The notes under the pieces were generated by a model, which saw only the letters and a program-made list of their open reading frames with translations, did not search any database and had not been told where the DNA came from. Of a stretch of DNA of 64,000 nucleotides, positions 8,696 through 23,187 are shown piece after piece. The translations under genes were made by a program, and so were the position numbers. How positions within the stretch are numbered: position 1 is the first letter of the stretch; each line of letters opens with the position of its first letter. Source of the DNA: Cichorium intybus (Eukaryota; Streptophyta; Magnoliopsida; Asterales; Asteraceae); the NCBI GenBank assembly GCA_023525715.1, contig JAKNSD010000073.1, forward strand, positions 580,062-644,061, given 5' to 3'.

Positions 8696-11600
8696 TGAAC
8701 CCAGGTATACCAAAAATGTTTTAAAATGATCACAAAGTGTAATTATAGGTAATTTTTGAATTTTACAAAAATTGAAAAATTAGGAATTTTTCATGTACCG
8801 GGGTACACGACAAATTGTTAAAAATAACAGAAAAAATATCATTAAAAAATTCAAAATTTAAGGAGTTTCTCATGAACCCAGGTACACCAGAAATGTTTTA
8901 AAATGATCACAAAGTTAATTATAGGTAATTTTTGAATTTTACAAAAATTGAAAAATTAAGAATTTTTCATGTACCGGGGTACACGACAAATTGTTAAAAA
9001 TAACAGAAAAAATATCATTAAAAAATTCAAAATTTAAGGAGTTTCTCATGAACTCAGGTACACCAAAAATGTTTTAAAATGATCATAAAGTGTAATTATA
9101 AGTAATTTTTGAATTTTTCAAAAATTGAAAAATTAAGAATTTTTCATGTACCGGGGTACACGACAAATTGTTAAAAATAACAGAAAAAATATCATTAAAA
9201 AATTCAAAATTTAAGGAGTTTCTCATGAACCCAGGTACACCAGAAATGTTTTAAAATGATCACAAAGTGTAATTATAGGTAATTTTTGAATTTTACAAAA
9301 ATTTAAAAATTAAGAATTTTTCATGTACCGGGGTACACGACAAATTGTTAAAAATAACAGAAAAAATATCATTAAAAAATTCAAAATTTAAGGAGTTTCT
9401 CATGAACCCAGGTACACCAGAAATGTTTTAAAATGATCACAAAGTGTAATTATAGGTAATCTTTGAATTTTACAAAAATTGAAAAATTAAGAATTTTTCA
9501 TTTACCGGGGTACACGACAAATTGTTAAAAATAACAGAAAAAATATCATTAAAAAATTCAAAATTTAAGGAGTTTCTCATGAACCCAGGTACACCAGAAA
9601 TGTTTTAAAATGATCACAAAGTGTAATTATAGGTAATCTTTGAATTTTACAAAAATTGAAAAATTAAGAATTTTTCATGTACCGGGGTACACGATAAATT
9701 GTAAAAAATAACAGAAAAAATATCATTAAAAAACTTCAAAATTTAAGGAGTTTCTCATGAACTCAGGTACACCAAAAATGTTTTAAAATGATCATAAAGT
9801 GTAATTATAAGTAATTTTTGAATTTTACAAAAATTGAAAAATTAAGAATTTTTCATGTACCGGGGTACACGACAAATTGTTAAAAATAACAGAAAAAATA
9901 TCATTAAAAAATTCAAAATTTAAGGAGTTTCTCATGAACCCAGGTACACCAGAAATGTTTTAAAATGATCACAAAGTGTAATTATAGGTAATTTTTGAAT
10001 TTTACAAAAATTTAAAAATTAAGAATTTTTCATGTACCGGGGTACACGACAAATTGTTAAAAATAACAGAAAAAATATCATTAAAAAATTCAAAATTTAA
10101 GGAGTTTCTCATGAACCCAGGTACACCAGAAATGTTTTAAAATGATCACAAAGTGTAATTATAGGTAATCTTTGAATTTTACAAAAATTGAAAAATTAAG
10201 AATTTTTCATTTACCGGGGTACACGACAAATTGTTAAAAATAACAGAAAAAATATCATTAAAAAATTCAAAATTTAAGGAGTTTCTCATGAACCCAGGTA
10301 CACCAGAAATGTTTTAAAATGATCACAAAGTGTAATTATAGGTAATCTTTGAATTTTACAAAAATTGAAAAATTAAGAATTTTTCATGTACCGGGGTACA
10401 CGATAAATTGTAAAAAATAACAGAAAAAATATCAATAAAAAATTCAAAATTTAAGGAGTTTCTCATGAACCCAGGTACACCAGAAATGTTTTAAAATGAC
10501 CACAATGTGTAATTATAGGTAATTTTTGAATTTTACAAAAATTGAAAAATTAAGAATTTTTCATGTACCGGGGTACACGACAAATTGTTAAAAATAAAAG
10601 AAAAAATATCATTAAAAAATTCAAAATTTAAGGAGTTTCTCATGAACCCAGGTACACCAGAAATGTTTTAAAATGATCACAAAGTGTAATTATAGGTAAT
10701 TTTTGAATTTTACAAAAATTGAAAAATTAGGAATTTTTCATGTACCGGGGTACACGACAAATTGTTATAAATAACAGAAAAAATATCATTAACAAATTCA
10801 AAATTTAAGGAGTTTCTCATGAACCCAGGTACACCAGAAATGTTTTAAAATGATCACAAAGTGTAATTATAGGTAATTTTTGAATTTTAAAAAAATTGAA
10901 AAATTAGGAATTTTTCATGTACCGGGGTACACGACAACTTGTTAAAAATAACAGAAAAAATATCATTAAAAAATTCAAAATTTAAGGAGTTTCTCATGAA
11001 CTCAGGTACACCAAAAATGTTTTAAAATGATCATAAAGTGTAATTATAAGTAATTTTTGAATTTTACAAAAATTGAAAAATTAAGAATTTTTCATGTACC
11101 GGGGTACACGACAAATTGTTAAAAATAACAGAAAAAATATCATTAAAAAATTCAAAATTTAAGGAGTTTCTCATGAACCCAGGTACACCAGAAATGTTTT
11201 AAAATGATCACAAAGTGTAATTATAGGTAATTTTTGAATTTTACAAAAATTTAAAAATTAAGAATTTTTCATGTACCGGGGTACACGACAAATTGTTAAA
11301 AATAACAGAAAAAATATCATTAAAAAAATTCAAAATTTAAGGAGTTTCTCATGAACTCAGGTACACCAAAAATGTTTTAAAATGATCATAAAGTGTAATT
11401 ATAGGTAATTTTTGAATTTTACAAAAATTGAAAAATTAGGAATTTTTCATGTACCGGGGTACACGACAAATTGTTAAAAATAACAGAAAAAATATCATTA
11501 AAAATTCAAAATTTAAGGAGTTTCTCATGAACTCAGGTACACCAAAAATGTTTTAAAATGATCATAAAGTGTAATTATAAGTAATTTTTGAATTTTACAA

Positions 11601-12569
11601 AAATTGAAAAATTAAGAATTTTTCATGTACCGGGGTACACGACAAATTGTTAAAAATAACAGAAAAAATATCATTAAAAAATTCAAAATTTAAGGAGTTT
11701 CTCATGAACCCAGGTACACCAGAAATGTTTTAAAATGATCACAAAGTGTAATTATAGGTAATTTTTGAATTTTACAAAAATTTAAAAATTAAGATATTTT
11801 CATGTACCGGGGTACACGACAAATTGTTAAAAATAACAGAAAAAATATCATTAAAAAATTCAAAATTTAAGGAGTTTCTCATGAACCCAGGTACACCAGA
11901 AATGTTTTAAAATGATCACAAAGTGTAATTATAGGTAATTTTTGAATTTTAAAAAAATTGAAAAATTAGGAATTTTTCATGTACCGGGGTACACGACAAC
12001 TTGTTAAAAATAACAGAAAAAATATCATTAAAAAATTCAAAATTTAAGGAGTTTCTCATGAACTCAGGTACACCAAAAATGTTTTAAAATGATCATAAAG
12101 TGTAATTATAGGTAATTTTTGAATTTTACAAAAATTGAAAAATTAAGAATTTTTCATGTACCGGGGTACACGACAAATTGTTAAAAATAACAGAAAAAAT
12201 ATCATTAAAAAATTCAAAATTTAAGGAGTTTTCATGAACTCAGGTACACCAAAAATGTTTTAAAATGATCATAAAGTGTAATTATAAGTAATTTTTGAAT
12301 TTTACAAAAATTGAAAAATTAAGAATTTTTCATGTACCGGGGTACACGACAAATTGTTAAAAATAACAGAAAAAATATCATTAAAAAATTCAAAATTTAA
12401 GGAGTTTCTCATGAACCCAGGTACACCAGAAATGTTTTAAAATGATCACAAAGTGTAATTATAGGTAATTTTTGAATTTTACAAAAATTTAAAAATTAAG
12501 AATTTTTCATGTACCGGGGGTACACGACAAATTGTTAAAAATAACAGAAAAAATATCATTAAAAAATTC

Positions 12570-14162
12570 AAAATTTAAGGAGTTTCTCATGAACCCAGGT
12601 ACACCAGAAATGTTTTAAAATGATCACAAAGTGTAATTATAGGTAATCTTTGAATTTTACAAAAATTGAAAAATTAAGAATTTTTCATTTACCGGGGTAC
12701 ACGACAAATTGTTAAAAATAACAGAAAAAATATCATTAAAAAATTCAAAATTTAAGGAGTTTCTCATGAACCCAGGTACACCAGAAATGTTTTAAAATGA
12801 TCACAAAGTGTAATTATAGGTAATCTTTGAATTTTACAAAAATTGAAAAATTAAGAATTTTTCATGTACCGGGGTACACGATAAATTGTAAAAAATAACA
12901 GAAAAAATATCAATAAAAAATTCAAAATTTAAGGAGTTTCTCATGAACCCAGGTACACCAGAAATGTTTTAAAATGACCACAATGTGTAATTATAGGTAA
13001 TTTTTGAATTTTACAAAAATTGAAAAATTAAGAATTTTTCATGTACCGGGGTACACGACAAATTGTTAAAAATAAAAGAAAAAATATCATTAAAAAATTC
13101 AAAATTTAAGGAGTTTCTCATGAACCCAGGTACACCAGAAATGTTTTAAAATGATCACAAAGTGTAATTATAGGTAATTTTTGAATTTTACAAAAATTGA
13201 AAAATTAGGAATTTTTCATGTACCGGGGTACACGACAAATTGTTATAAATAACAGAAAAAATATCATTAACAAATTCAAAATTTAAGGAGTTTCTCATGA
13301 ACCCAGGTACACCAGAAATGTTTTAAAATGATCACAAAGTGTAATTATAGGTAATTTTTGAATTTTAAAAAAATTGAAAAATTAGGAATTTTTCATGTAC
13401 CGGGGTACACGACAAATTGTTAAAAATAACAGAAAAAATATCATTAAAAAATTCAAAATTTAAGGAGTTTCTCATGAACTCAGGTACACCAAAAATGTTT
13501 TAAAATGATCATAAAGTGTAATTATAAGTAATTTTTGAATTTTACAAAAATTGAAAAATTAAGAATTTTTCATGTACCGGGGGTACACGACAAATTGTTA
13601 AAAATAACAGAAAAAATATCATTAAAAAATTCAAAATTTAAGGAGTTTCTCATGAACCCAGGTACACCAGAAATGTTTTAAAATGATCACAAAGTGTAAT
13701 TATAGGTAATTTTTGAATTTTACAAAAATTTAAAAATTAAGAATTTTTCATGTACCGGGGTACACGACAAATTGTTAAAAATAACAGAAAAAATATCATT
13801 AAAAAATTCAAAATTTAAGGAGTTTCTCATGAACTCAGGTACACCAAAAATGTTTTAAAATGATCATAAAGTGTAATTATAAGTAATTTTTGAATTTTAC
13901 AAAAATTGAAAAATTAAGAATTTTTCATGTACCGGGGTACACGACAAATTGTTAAAAATAACAGAAAAAATATCATTAAAAATTCAAAATTTAAGGAGTT
14001 TCTCATGAACCCAGGTACACCAGAAATGTTTTAAAATGATCACAAAGTGTAATTATAGGTAATTTTTGAATTTTACAAAAATTTAAAAATTAAGAATTTT
14101 TCATGTACCGGGGTACACGACAAATTGTTAAAAATAACAGAAAAAATATCATTAAAAAATTC
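12570..14162. repeat. Domain-1 9-mer HOR, unit 1 (1,593 bp)
   Basis: Nine monomers occur in this order: CATTTACC; ACGATAAATTG with ATCAATAAA; GACCACAATG with AATAAAAG; GTTATAAATAAC with CATTAAC; TTTTAAAAAAATTG with AGG; ACTCAGG with GATCATAAAG; AAAAATTTAAAAATT; ACTCAGG again; AAAAATTTAAAAATT again. The next unit repeats this order. A 14-monomer relative starts at 10,092 with the same first six monomers, followed by extra ACTCAGG and AAAAATTT monomers. Confidence 0.85.
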
Positions 14163-15754
14163 AAAATTTAAGGAGTTTCTCATGAACCCAGGTACACCAG
14201 AAATGTTTTAAAATGATCACAAAGTGTAATTATAGGTAATCTTTGAATTTTACAAAAATTGAAAAATTAAGAATTTTTCATTTACCGGGGTACACGACAA
14301 ATTGTTAAAAATAACAGAAAAAATATCATTAAAAAATTCAAAATTTAAGGAGTTTCTCATGAACCCAGGTACACCAGAAATGTTTTAAAATGATCACAAA
14401 GTGTAATTATAGGTAATCTTTGAATTTTACAAAAATTGAAAAATTAAGAATTTTTCATGTACCGGGGTACACGATAAATTGTAAAAAATAACAGAAAAAA
14501 TATCAATAAAAAATTCAAAATTTAAGGAGTTTCTCATGAACCCAGGTACACCAGAAATGTTTTAAAATGACCACAATGTGTAATTATAGGTAATTTTTGA
14601 ATTTTACAAAAATTGAAAAATTAAGAATTTTTCATGTACCGGGGTACACGACAAATTGTTAAAAATAAAAGAAAAAATATCATTAAAAAATTCAAAATTT
14701 AAGGAGTTTCTCATGAACCCAGGTACACCAGAAATGTTTTAAAATGATCACAAAGTGTAATTATAGGTAATTTTTGAATTTTACAAAAATTGAAAAATTA
14801 GGAATTTTTCATGTACCGGGGTACACGACAAATTGTTATAAATAACAGAAAAAATATCATTAACAAATTCAAAATTTAAGGAGTTTCTCATGAACCCAGG
14901 TACACCAGAAATGTTTTAAAATGATCACAAAGTGTAATTATAGGTAATTTTTGAATTTTAAAAAAATTGAAAAATTAGGAATTTTTCATGTACCGGGGTA
15001 CACGACAAATTGTTAAAAATAACAGAAAAAATATCATTAAAAAATTCAAAATTTAAGGAGTTTCTCATGAACTCAGGTACACCAAAAATGTTTTAAAATG
15101 ATCATAAAGTGTAATTATAAGTAATTTTTGAATTTTACAAAAATTGAAAAATTAAGAATTTTTCATGTACCGGGGTACACGACAAATTGTTAAAAATAAC
15201 AGAAAAAATATCATTAAAAAATTCAAAATTTAAGGAGTTTCTCATGAACCCAGGTACACCAGAAATGTTTTAAAATGATCACAAAGTGTAATTATAGGTA
15301 ATTTTTGAATTTTACAAAAATTTAAAAATTAAGAATTTTTCATGTACCGGGGTACACGACAAATTGTTAAAAATAACAGAAAAAATATCATTAAAAAATT
15401 CAAAATTTAAGGAGTTTCTCATGAACTCAGGTACACCAAAAATGTTTTAAAATGATCATAAAGTGTAATTATAAGTAATTTTTGAATTTTACAAAAATTG
15501 AAAAATTAAGAATTTTTCATGTACCGGGGTACACGACAAATTGTTAAAAATAACAGAAAAAATATCATTAAAAATTCAAAATTTAAGGAGTTTCTCATGA
15601 ACCCAGGTACACCAGAAATGTTTTAAAATGATCACAAAGTGTAATTATAGGTAATTTTTGAATTTTACAAAAATTTAAAAATTAAGAATTTTTCATGTAC
15701 CGGGGTACACGACAAATTGTTAAAAATAACAGAAAAAATATCATTAAAAAATTC
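14163..15754. repeat. Domain-1 9-mer HOR, unit 2 (1,592 bp)
   Basis: This unit has the same nine subtypes in the same order as 12,570-14,162. Both units share a 1-bp shorter A-run (ATTAAAAATTCAAAA) near their final ACTCAGG/AAAAATTT junction (near 13,980 and 15,573), which supports unit-level duplication. The following unit begins at 15,755. It follows the order for five monomers and then passes into domain-2 subtypes at 16,640. Confidence 0.85.
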
Positions 15755-16993
15755 AAAATTTAAGGAGTTTCTCATGAACCCAGGTACACCAGAAATGTTT
15801 TAAAATGATCACAAAGTGTAATTATAGGTAATCTTTGAATTTTACAAAAATTGAAAAATTAAGAATTTTTCATTTACCGGGGTACACGACAAATTGATAA
15901 AAATAACAGAAAAAATATCATTAAAAAATTCAAAATTTAAGGAGTTTCTCATGAACCCAGGTACACCAGAAATGTTTTAAAATGATCACAAAGTGTAATT
16001 ATAGGTAATCTTTGAATTTTACAAAAATTGAAAAATTAAGAATTTTTCATGTACCGGGGTACACGATAAATTGTTAAAAATAACAGAAAAAATATCATTA
16101 AAAAATTCAAAATTTAAGGAGTTTCTCATGAACCCAGGTACACCAGAAATGTTTTAAAATGACCACAATGTGTAATTATAGGTAATTTTTGAATTTTACA
16201 AAAATTGAAAAATTAAGAATTTTTCATGTACCGGGGTACACGACAAATTGTTAAAAATAAAAGAAAAAATATCATTAAAAAATTCAAAATTTAAGGAGTT
16301 TCTCATGAACCCAGGTACACCAGAAATGTTTTAAAATGATCACAAAGTGTAATTATAGGTAATTTTTGAATTTTACAAAAATTGAAAAATTAGGAATTTT
16401 TCATGTACCGGGGTACACGACAAATTGTTATAAATAACAGAAAAAATATCATTAACAAATTCAAAATTTAAGGAGTTTCTCATGAACCCAGGTACACCAG
16501 AAATGTTTTAAAATGATCACAAAGTGTAATTATAGGTAATTTTTGAATTTTAAAAAAATTGAAAAATTAGGAATTTTTCATGTACCGGGGTACACGACAA
16601 CTTGTTAAAAATAACAGAAAAAATATCATTAAAAAATTCAAAATTTAAGGAGTTTCTCATGAACTCAGGTACACCAAAAATGTTTTAAAATGATCAAAAA
16701 GTGTAATTATAAGTAATTTTTGAATTTTACAAAAATTGAAAAATTAAGAATTTTTCATGTACCGGGGTACACGACAAATTGTTAAAAATAACAGAAAAAA
16801 TATCATTAAAAAATTCAAAATTTAAGGAGTTTCTCATGAACCCAGGTACACCAGAAATGTTTTAAAATGATCACAAAGTGTAATTATAGGTAATCTTTGA
16901 ATTTTACAAAAATTGAAAAATTAAGAATTTTTCATTTACCGGGGTACACGACAAATTGTTAAAAATAACAGAAAAAATATCATTAAAAAATTC

Positions 16994-18055
16994 AAAATTT
17001 AAGGAGTTTCTCATGAACCCAGGTACACCAGAAATGTTTTAAAATGATCACAAAGTGTAATTATAGGTAATTTTTGAATTTTACAAAAATTGAAAAATTA
17101 GGAATTTTTCATGTACCGGGGTACACGACAAATTGTTATAAATAACAGAAAAAATATCATTAACAAATTCAAAATTTAAGGAGTTTCTCATGAACCCAGG
17201 TACACCAGAAATGTTTTAAAATGATCACAAAGTGTAATTATAGGTAATTTTTGAATTTTAAAAAAATTGAAAAATTAGGAATTTTTCATGTACCGGGGTA
17301 CACGACAACTTGTTAAAAATAACAGAAAAAATATCATTAAAAAATTCAAAATTTAAGGAGTTTCTCATGAACTCAGGTACACCAAAAATGTTTTAAAATG
17401 ATCAAAAAGTGTAATTATAAGTAATTTTTGAATTTTACAAAAATTGAAAAATTAAGAATTTTTCATGTACCGGGGTACACGACAAATTGTTAAAAATAAC
17501 AGAAAAAATATCATTAAAAAATTCAAAATTTAAGGAGTTTCTCATGAACCCAGGTACACCAGAAATGTTTTAAAATGATCACAAAGTGTAATTATAGGTA
17601 ATTTTTGAATTTTACAAAAATTGAAAAATTAGGAATTTTTCATGTACCGGGGTACACGACAAATTGTTATAAATAACAGAAAAAATATCATTAACAAATT
17701 CAAAATTTAAGGAGTTTCTCATGAACCCAGGTACACCAGAAATGTTTTAAAATGATCACAAAGTGTAATTATAGGTAATTTTTGAATTTTAAAAAAATTG
17801 AAAAATTAGGAATTTTTCATGTACCGGGGTACACGACAACTTGTTAAAAATAACAGAAAAAATATCATTAAAAAATTCAAAATTTAAGGAGTTTCTCATG
17901 AACTCAGGTACACCAAAAATGTTTTAAAATGATCAAAAAGTGTAATTATAAGTAATTTTTGAATTTTACAAAAAATGAAAAATTAAGAATTTTTCATGTA
18001 CCGGGGTACACGACAAATTGTTAAAAATAACAGAAAAAATATCATTAAAAAATTC
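16994..18055. repeat. Local trimer duplication (531-bp period)
   Basis: The three-monomer series GTTATAAATAAC/CATTAAC, then TTTTAAAAAAATTG/ACAACTTG, then ACTCAGG/GATCAAAAAG occurs twice in direct succession, at 16,994-17,524 and 17,525-18,055. It is also present at 16,286-16,816 and 19,472-20,002. It forms the seam between the domain-1 and domain-2 HOR families, since its first two members are domain-1 subtypes and its third is a domain-2 subtype. Confidence 0.75.
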
Positions 18056-21000
18056 AAAATTTAAGGAGTTTCTCATGAACCCAGGTACACCAGAAATGTT
18101 TTAAAATGATCACAATGTGTAATTATAGGTAATTTTTGAATTTTACAAAAATTGAAAAATTAAAAATTTTTCATGTACCGGGGTACACGACAAATTGTTA
18201 GAAATAAAAGAAAAAATATCATTAAAAAATTCAAAATTTAAGGAGTTTCTCATGAACCCAGGTACACCAGAAATGTTTTAAAATGATCACAAAGTGTAAT
18301 TATAGGTAATTTTTGAATTTTACAAAAATAGAAAAATTAGGAATTTTTCATGTACCGGGGTACACGACAAATTGTTAAAAATAACAGAAAAAATATCATT
18401 AAAAAATTCAAAATTTAAGGAGTTACTCATGAACCCAGGTACACCAGAAATGTTTTAAAATGATCACAAAGTATAATTATAGGTAATTTTTGAATTTTAC
18501 AAAAATTGAAAAATTAAGAATTTTTCATGTACCGGGGTACACGACAAATTGTTAAAAATAACAGAAAAAATATCATTAAAAAATTCAAAATTTAAGGAGT
18601 TTCTCATGAACCCAGGTACACCAAAAATGTTTTAAAATGATCACAAAGTGTAATTATAGGTAATTTTTGAATTTTAAAAAAATTGAAAAATTAGGAATTT
18701 TTCATGTACCGGGGTACACGACAAATTGTTAAAAATAACAGAAAAAATATCATTAAAAAATTCAAAATTTAAGGAGTTTCTCATGAACCAAGGTACACCA
18801 GAAATGTTTTAAAATGATCACAAAGTGTAATTATAGGTAATTTTTGAATTTTACAAAAATTGAAAAATTAAGAATTTTTCATATACTGGGGTACACGACA
18901 AATTGTTAAAAATAACAGAAAAAATATCATTAAAAAATTCAAAATTTAAGGAGTTTCTCATGAACCCAGGTACACCAGAAATGTTTTAAAATGATCACAA
19001 TGTGTAATTATAGGTAATTTTTGAATTTTACAAAAATTGAAAAATTAAGAATTTTTCATGTACCGGGGTACACGACAAATTGTTAGAAATAAAAGAAAAA
19101 ATATCGTTAAAAAATTCAAAATTTAAGGAGTTTCTCATGAACCCAGGTACACCGGAAATGTTTTAAAATGATCACAAAGTGTAATTATAGGTAATTTTTG
19201 AATTTTAAAAAAATTGAAAAATTAGGAATTTTTCATGTACCGGGGTACACGACAACTTGTTAAAAATAACAGAAAAAATATCATTAAAAAATTCAAAATT
19301 TAAGGAGTTTCTCATGAACTCAGGTACACCAAAAATGTTTTAAAATGATCAAAAAGTGTAATTATAAGTAATTTTTGAATTTTACAAAAATTGAAAAATT
19401 AAGAATTTTTCATGTACCGGGGTACACGACAAATTGTTAAAAATAACAGAAAAAATATCATTAAAAAATTCAAAATTTAAGGAGTTTCTCATGAACCCAG
19501 GTACACCAGAAATGTTTTAAAATGATCACAAAGTGTAATTATAGGTAATTTTTGAATTTTACAAAAATTGAAAAATTAGGAATTTTTCATGTACCGGGGT
19601 ACACGACAAATTGTTATAAATAACAGAAAAAATATCATTAACAAATTCAAAATTTAAGGAGTTTCTCATGAACCCAGGTACACCAGAAATGTTTTAAAAT
19701 GATCACAAAGTGTAATTATAGGTAATTTTTGAATTTTAAAAAAATTGAAAAATTAGGAATTTTTCATGTACCGGGGTACACGACAACTTGTTAAAAATAA
19801 CAGAAAAAATATCATTAAAAAATTCAAAATTTAAGGAGTTTCTCATGAACTCAGGTACACCAAAAATGTTTTAAAATGATCAAAAAGTGTAATTATAAGT
19901 AATTTTTGAATTTTACAAAAATTGAAAAATTAAGAATTTTTCATGTACCGGGGTACACGACAAATTGTTAAAAATAACAGAAAAAATATCATTAAAAAAT
20001 TCAAAATTTAAGGAGTTTCTCATGAACCCAGGTACACCAGAAATGTTTTAAAATGATCACAATGTGTAATTATAGGTAATTTTTGAATTTTACAAAAATT
20101 GAAAAATTAAGAATTTTTCATGTACCGGGGTACACGACAAATTGTTAGAAATAAAAGAAAAAATATCATTAAAAAATTCAAAATTTAAGGAGTTTCTCAT
20201 GAACCCAGGTACACCAGAAATGTTTTAAAATGATCACAAAGTGTAATTATAGGTAATTTTTGAATTTTACAAAAATTGAAAAATTAGGAATTTTTCATGT
20301 ACCGGGGTACACGACAAATTGTTAAAAATAACAGAAAAAATATCATTAAAAAATTCAAAATTTAAGGAGTTACTCATGAACCCAGGTACACCAGAAATGT
20401 TTTAAAATGATCACAAAGTATAATTATAGGTAATTTTTGAATTTTACAAAAATTGAAAAATTAAGAATTTTTCATGTACCGGGGTACACGACAAATTGTT
20501 AAAAATAACAGAAAAAATATCATTAAAAAATTCAAAATTTAAGGAGTTTCTCATGAACCCAGGTACACCAAAAATGTTTTAAAATGATCACAAAGTGTAA
20601 TTATAGGTAATTTTTGAATTTTAAAAAAATTGAAAAATTAGGAATTTTTCATGTACCGGGGTACACGACAAATTGTTAAAAATAACAGAAAAAATATCAT
20701 TAAAAAATTCAAAATTTAAGGAGTTTCTCATGAACCAAGGTACACCAGAAATGTTTTAAAATGATCACAAAGTGTAATTATAGGTAATTTTTGAATTTTA
20801 CAAAAATTGAAAAATTAAGAATTTTTCATATACTGGGGTACACGACAAATTGTTAAAAATAACAGAAAAAATATCATTAAAAAATTCAAAATTTAAGGAG
20901 TTTCTCATGAACCCAGGTACACCAGAAATGTTTTAAAATGATCACAATGTGTAATTATAGGTAATTTTTGAATTTTACAAAAATTGAAAAATTAAGAATT

Positions 21001-23187
21001 TTTCATGTACCGGGGTACACGACAAGTTGTTAGAAATAAAAGAAAAAATATCGTTAAAAAATTCAAAATTTAAGGAGTTTCTCATGAACCCAGGTACACC
21101 AGAAATGTTTTAAAATGATCACAAAGTGTAATTATAGGTAATTTTTGAATTTTAAAAAAATTGAAAAATTAGGAATTTTTCATGTACCGGGGTACACGAC
21201 AACTTGTTAAAAATAACAGAAAAAATATCATTAAAAATTCAAAATTTAAGGAGTTTCTCATGAACTCAGGTACACCAAAAATGTTTTAAAATGATCAAAA
21301 AGTGTAATTATAAGTAATTTTTGAATTTTACAAAAATTGAAAAATTAAGAATTTTTCATGTACCGGGGTACACGACAAATTGTTAAAAATAACAGAAAAA
21401 ATATCATTAAAAAATTCAAAATTTAAGGAGTTTCTCATGAACCCAGGTACACCAGAAATGTTTTAAAATGATCACAAAGTGTAATTATATGTAATCTTTG
21501 AATTTTACAAAAATTGAAAAATTAAGAATTTTTCATTTACCGGGGTACACGACAAATTGTTAAAAATAACAGAAAAAATATCATTAAAAAATTCAAAATT
21601 TAAGGAGTTTCTCATGAACCCAGGTACACCAGAAATGTTTTAAAATGATCACAATGTGTAATTATAGGTAATTTTTGAATTTTACAAAAATTGAAAAATT
21701 AAGAATTTTTCATGTACCGGGGTACACGACAAATTGTTAGAAATAAAAGAAAAAATATCATTAAAAAATTCAAAATTTAAGGAGTTTCTCATGAACCCAG
21801 GTACACCAGAAATGTTTTAAAATGATCACAAAGTGTAATTATAGGTAATTTTTGAATTTTACAAAAATAGAAAAATTAGGAATTTTTCATGTACCGGGGT
21901 ACACGACAAATTGTTAAAAATAACAGAAAAAATATCATTAAAAAATTCAAAATTTAAGGAGTTTCTCATGAACCCAGGTACACCAGAAATGTTTTAAAAT
22001 GATCACAAAGTGTAATTATAGGTAATTTTTGAATTTTAAAAAAATTGAAAAATTAGGAATTTTTCATGTACCGGGGTACACGACAACTTGTTAAAAATAA
22101 CAGAAAAAATATCATTAAAAAATTCAAAATTTAAGGAGTTTCTCATGAACTCAGGTACACCAAAAATGTTTTAAAATGATCAAAAAGTGTAATTATAAGT
22201 AATTTTTGAATTTTACAAAAATTGAAAAATTAAGAATTTTTCATGTACCGGGGTACACGACAAATTGTTAAAAATAACAGAAAAAATATCATTAAAAAAT
22301 TCAAAATTTAAGGAGTTTCTCATGAACCCAGGTACACCAGAAATGTTTTAAAATGATCACAAAGTGTAATTATAGGTAATCTTTGAATTTTACAAAAATT
22401 GAAAAATTAAGAATTTTTCATTTACCGGGGTACACGACAAATTGTTAAAAATAACAGAAAAAATATCATTAAAAAATTCAAAATTTAAGGAGTTTCTCAT
22501 GAACCCAGGTACACCAGAAATGTTTTAAAATGATCACAATGTGTAATTATAGGTAATTTTTGAATTTTACAAAAATTGAAAAATTAAGAATTTTTCATGT
22601 ACCGGGGTACACGACAAATTGTTAGAAATAAAAGAAAAAATATCATTAAAAAATTCAAAATTTAAGGAGTTTCTCATGAACCCAGGTACACCAGAAATGT
22701 TTTAAAATGATCACAAAGTGTAATTATAGGTAATTTTTTAATTTTACAAAAATAGAAAAATTAGGAATTTTTCATGTACCGGGGTACACGACAAATTGTT
22801 AAAAATAACAGAAAAAATATCATTAAAAAATTCAAAATTTAAGGAGTTACTCATGAACCCAGGTACACCAGAAATGTTTTAAAATGATCACAAAGTATAA
22901 TTATAGGTAATTTTTGAATTTTACAAAAATTGAAAAATTAAGAATTTTTCATGTACCGGGGTACACGACAAATTGTTAAAAATAACAGAAAAAATATCAT
23001 TAAAAAATTCAAAATTTAAGGAGTTTCTCATGAACCCAGGTACACCAAAAATGTTTTAAAATGATCACAAAGTGTAATTATAGGTAATTTTTGAATTTTA
23101 AAAAAATTGAAAAATTAGGAATTTTTCATGTACCGGGGTACACGACAAATTGTTAAAAATAACAGAAAAAATATCATTAAAAAATTC

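Larger units (their letters stand above)
1..16639. repeat. HOR domain 1: shuffled older units and a 9-mer HOR
   Basis: This stretch is marked by monomers with GAACTCAGG...CCAAAAATG...GATCATAAAG...ATAAGTAAT (first near 1,438, many thereafter), by AAAAATTTAAAAATTAAG monomers, and by the CATTTACCGG subtype. The CATTTACCGG marker falls at 1,710, 2,241, 3,480, 6,668, 9,499, 10,208, 12,686, 14,279 and 15,871. Those are spacings of 3, 7, 18, 16, 4, 14, 9 and 9 monomers, so the arrangement is irregular on the left and becomes a regular 9-mer on the right. At about 16,640 the ACTCAGG monomer changes from GATCATAAAG to GATCAAAAAG, which I take as the border with domain 2. The border is a judgement call within a few monomers. 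Confidence 0.7.
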
